A stretch of 64,000 nucleotides of DNA from the NCBI GenBank assembly GCA_013375495.1, contig JABXKC010000011.1, forward strand, positions 1 through 64,000. Reading direction: 5' to 3'. The position numbers and the translations under genes are program-made. Positions 62,606 to 64,000 of the stretch are shown one piece after another (position 1 is the first letter of the stretch; every line of letters begins with the position of its first letter). Origin of the DNA: Promethearchaeota archaeon (GTDB taxonomy: Archaea; Asgardarchaeota; Lokiarchaeia; Sigynarchaeales; SOKP01). A model generated the notes under the pieces. That model was not told the origin of the DNA, searched no databases, and saw only the letters and a program-made list of their open reading frames with translations.

Positions 62606-64000
62606 ATGACAGGAAGATTCCTCAAATTCTTCTCTCCGTTCGTGCGGATAATGCCTGAAATTAAGCAACCGCAAAGAGAAGTACAATTTAAAGAAAAATT
62701 ACTGTGGACAATTGTTGTATTGATAATCTATTTAATAATGTCAAACATTCCACTTTACGGAGTAGCATCTACAGAAACAACAGATTATTACTATTGGTTA
62801 AGAGTTATATTAGCAAGTCAGAAAGGAACGCTAACAGAACTAGGGATTGGTCCAATAGTAACTGCAGGTCTTATAATGCAATTACTCCTTGGGTCCAAAA
62901 TTATTAAAGTTGATATGAGCGATCCTTACGACAGATCAATGTTTAGTGGTTCCCAAAAAGTTTTCGCAATGTTTTTAACGGTTCTTAACATTGTAGCATA
63001 TTTAATGGGAGGAGCTTTTGGAGATTTATCTATCGCAAATGCAACATTTGTATTTATGCAATTACTCTTTTCGGGAATCATTATTATTTTACTTGATGAA
63101 ATTTTACAAAAAGGTTGGGGAATTGGAAGCGGAGTTTCTTTATTTATTGCTACTGGCGTAGCAGGGCAAGTCTTTTGGAGTTTATTTAGTTTTATTGATG
63201 CAGGACCTAATCAAGGTGCAAGAGGAATTGTTGTTGCTTTCTTTCAATCTTTAACGAATCCTAATATAGATACAGCTTCTTTATTTTTTAGAGCTGATAG
63301 ATTGCCTTCCATTTTTGGAGGTCTTACCACTTTAGCGATATTTCTAGTCATCATTTGGTTTGAATCTACGAAGGTCGAAATTCCACTCGCGTACAAGGGC
63401 TATCGAGGTTTTAAGGGGAAGTATCCTATGAAACTACTGTACGTTTCTAATATCCCAGTTATTTTAGTTAACGCGTTATATGCAAATTTTCTGTTTTTGG
63501 GGCAAATTTTTGCGAGTCCTACTTCAGGTTTTAGAAATGCAGATACAAATTGGTTTTTAAATTTAATTGGTGAATTTGAGACTGGAACATCAGGAGTAAC
63601 AACTGGAAGTTATTTAATTCCAAAAGGGGGTTTGCTTTATTTTCTTACTCCTCCTCAAGGACTTGATCAATTAATAGCAGATCCAGTGAGAGCCATAATA
63701 TATCTCATTATCTTTATTTTCCTCTGCGTGATGCTCGGCCGTGTATGGGTGGATGTCTCAGGATTGGCGCCGCGCGATATAGCCCAACAAATAATAGATT
63801 CTGGGATGCAAATTCCAGGATTTCGAAGTTCGGATAAAATAATTGAGAGGATTTTGAAGCGATATATCCCTACTTTGATTATTATAAACGGCTTTATAAT
63901 TGCTGTAATGAGTTTCTTCGCCGATTCTTTGGGTGCATTGACTTCAGGTACGGGACTTCTAATAGCTATAGGAATTGTACATCAATATAGCGAGTCGCTC
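62606..64000 (+). CDS. secY: Protein translocase subunit SecY, incomplete at window edge
   Basis: The first 465 codons of an archaeal SecY/Sec61-alpha channel. The N-terminal PEIKQPQREVQFKEKLLWT precedes the first membrane segment; the plug region SNIPLYGVASTETTDYY, helix GPIVTAGLIMQLL, GIGSGVSLFIA, and the cytoplasmic loop with GRVWVDVSGLAPRDIAQQ are all recognisable. It would be expected to have ten membrane segments; about nine or more are present before the sequence ends in IGIVHQYSESL. Its C-terminus is outside the window. Following the stalk operon rather than the usual L15 gene is noted. Confidence 0.95.
   Translation, partial: MTGRFLKFFSPFVRIMPEIKQPQREVQFKEKLLWTIVVLIIYLIMSNIPLYGVASTETTDYYYWLRVILASQKGTLTELGIGPIVTAGLIMQLLLGSKIIKVDMSDPYDRSMFSGSQKVFAMFLTVLNIVAYLMGGAFGDLSIANATFVFMQLLFSGIIIILLDEILQKGWGIGSGVSLFIATGVAGQVFWSLFSFIDAGPNQGARGIVVAFFQSLTNPNIDTASLFFRADRLPSIFGGLTTLAIFLVIIWFESTKVEIPLAYKGYRGFKGKYPMKLLYVSNIPVILVNALYANFLFLGQIFASPTSGFRNADTNWFLNLIGEFETGTSGVTTGSYLIPKGGLLYFLTPPQGLDQLIADPVRAIIYLIIFIFLCVMLGRVWVDVSGLAPRDIAQQIIDSGMQIPGFRSSDKIIERILKRYIPTLIIINGFIIAVMSFFADSLGALTSGTGLLIAIGIVHQYSESL

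Overview
The window looks like a chromosomal piece of an Asgard archaeon, most likely of the Lokiarchaeia (Promethearchaeota) type. The DNA is AT-rich and tightly packed. It encodes an archaeal ribosomal/secretion block (uL11, uL1, uL10, P1, then SecY), archaeal uS2, and a complete archaeal ether-lipid gene set (GGGP synthase, DGGGP synthase, geranylgeranyl reductase and a lipid-kinase-like protein). It also has proteins of eukaryote-like flavour: two longin-like proteins, two LITAF-like zinc/membrane proteins, and a HSDL2-like reductase together with a stand-alone SCP2 protein. I found no rRNA, tRNA, CRISPR array, insertion sequence or prophage. The taxonomic placement is inference from gene content.

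Layout. 0.4-5.7 kb: a PurM/AIR-synthase-like protein convergent with LarE, then a PadR regulator with its HAAS-type membrane partner and a coiled-coil HAAS paralogue. 5.8-7.3 kb: an orphan N6-adenine methyltransferase. 7.3-11.2 kb: the ether-lipid operon. 11.4-17.4 kb: sugar genes (GH3 glycosidase, two tail-to-tail Gfo/Idh oxidoreductases), an SCP2 protein and a DDAH-like enzyme. 17.5-25 kb: dihydroxy-acid dehydratase, a membrane M28 peptidase, a second adenine methyltransferase, glutamine synthetase and a ThDP enzyme. 25.2-29.3 kb: a radical-SAM/DUF4130 DNA-metabolism pair, a 5-methylcytosine methyltransferase and a CooC-like nickel-insertion ATPase. 29.4-40.5 kb: uS2, an HD protein, LeuCD, a second M28 peptidase, thymidylate kinase, LITAF-like proteins, TyrA-AroE, flavin reductase and a bacterial-type shikimate kinase. 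40.7-46.9 kb: a longin-like protein, then a long membrane/ABC-transporter operon ending in a winged-helix regulator. 47-53.7 kb: AroD, Adk, SDR, a P-loop protein, ThiW, two FAH paralogues and a second longin-like protein. 54-59.6 kb: zinc-ribbon proteins and a 1016-residue protein with zinc ribbon, repeats and an HNH-like C-terminus. 59.8-64 kb: ribosomal stalk genes and SecY, which runs off the end.

The most unusual signals are these. (1) Five genes appear to start at AUA, AUU or AUC, each about 7-8 nt behind a GGTG or GAGGG Shine-Dalgarno core; in three cases a paralogue or obligatory N-terminal motif makes this hard to avoid. (2) The padR promoter carries four 7-bp half-sites at exact 14-bp steps. 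(3) The ABC operon leader carries three 17-bp dyads at exact 50-bp steps. (4) Two genes are each split by a single in-frame stop (TAA in a zinc-ribbon gene, TGA in a membrane gene) with convincing coding sequence on both sides.

Functionally, the window links membrane-lipid synthesis, aromatic and branched-chain amino-acid synthesis, DNA methylation without visible restriction partners, and several regulator/membrane-protein modules.
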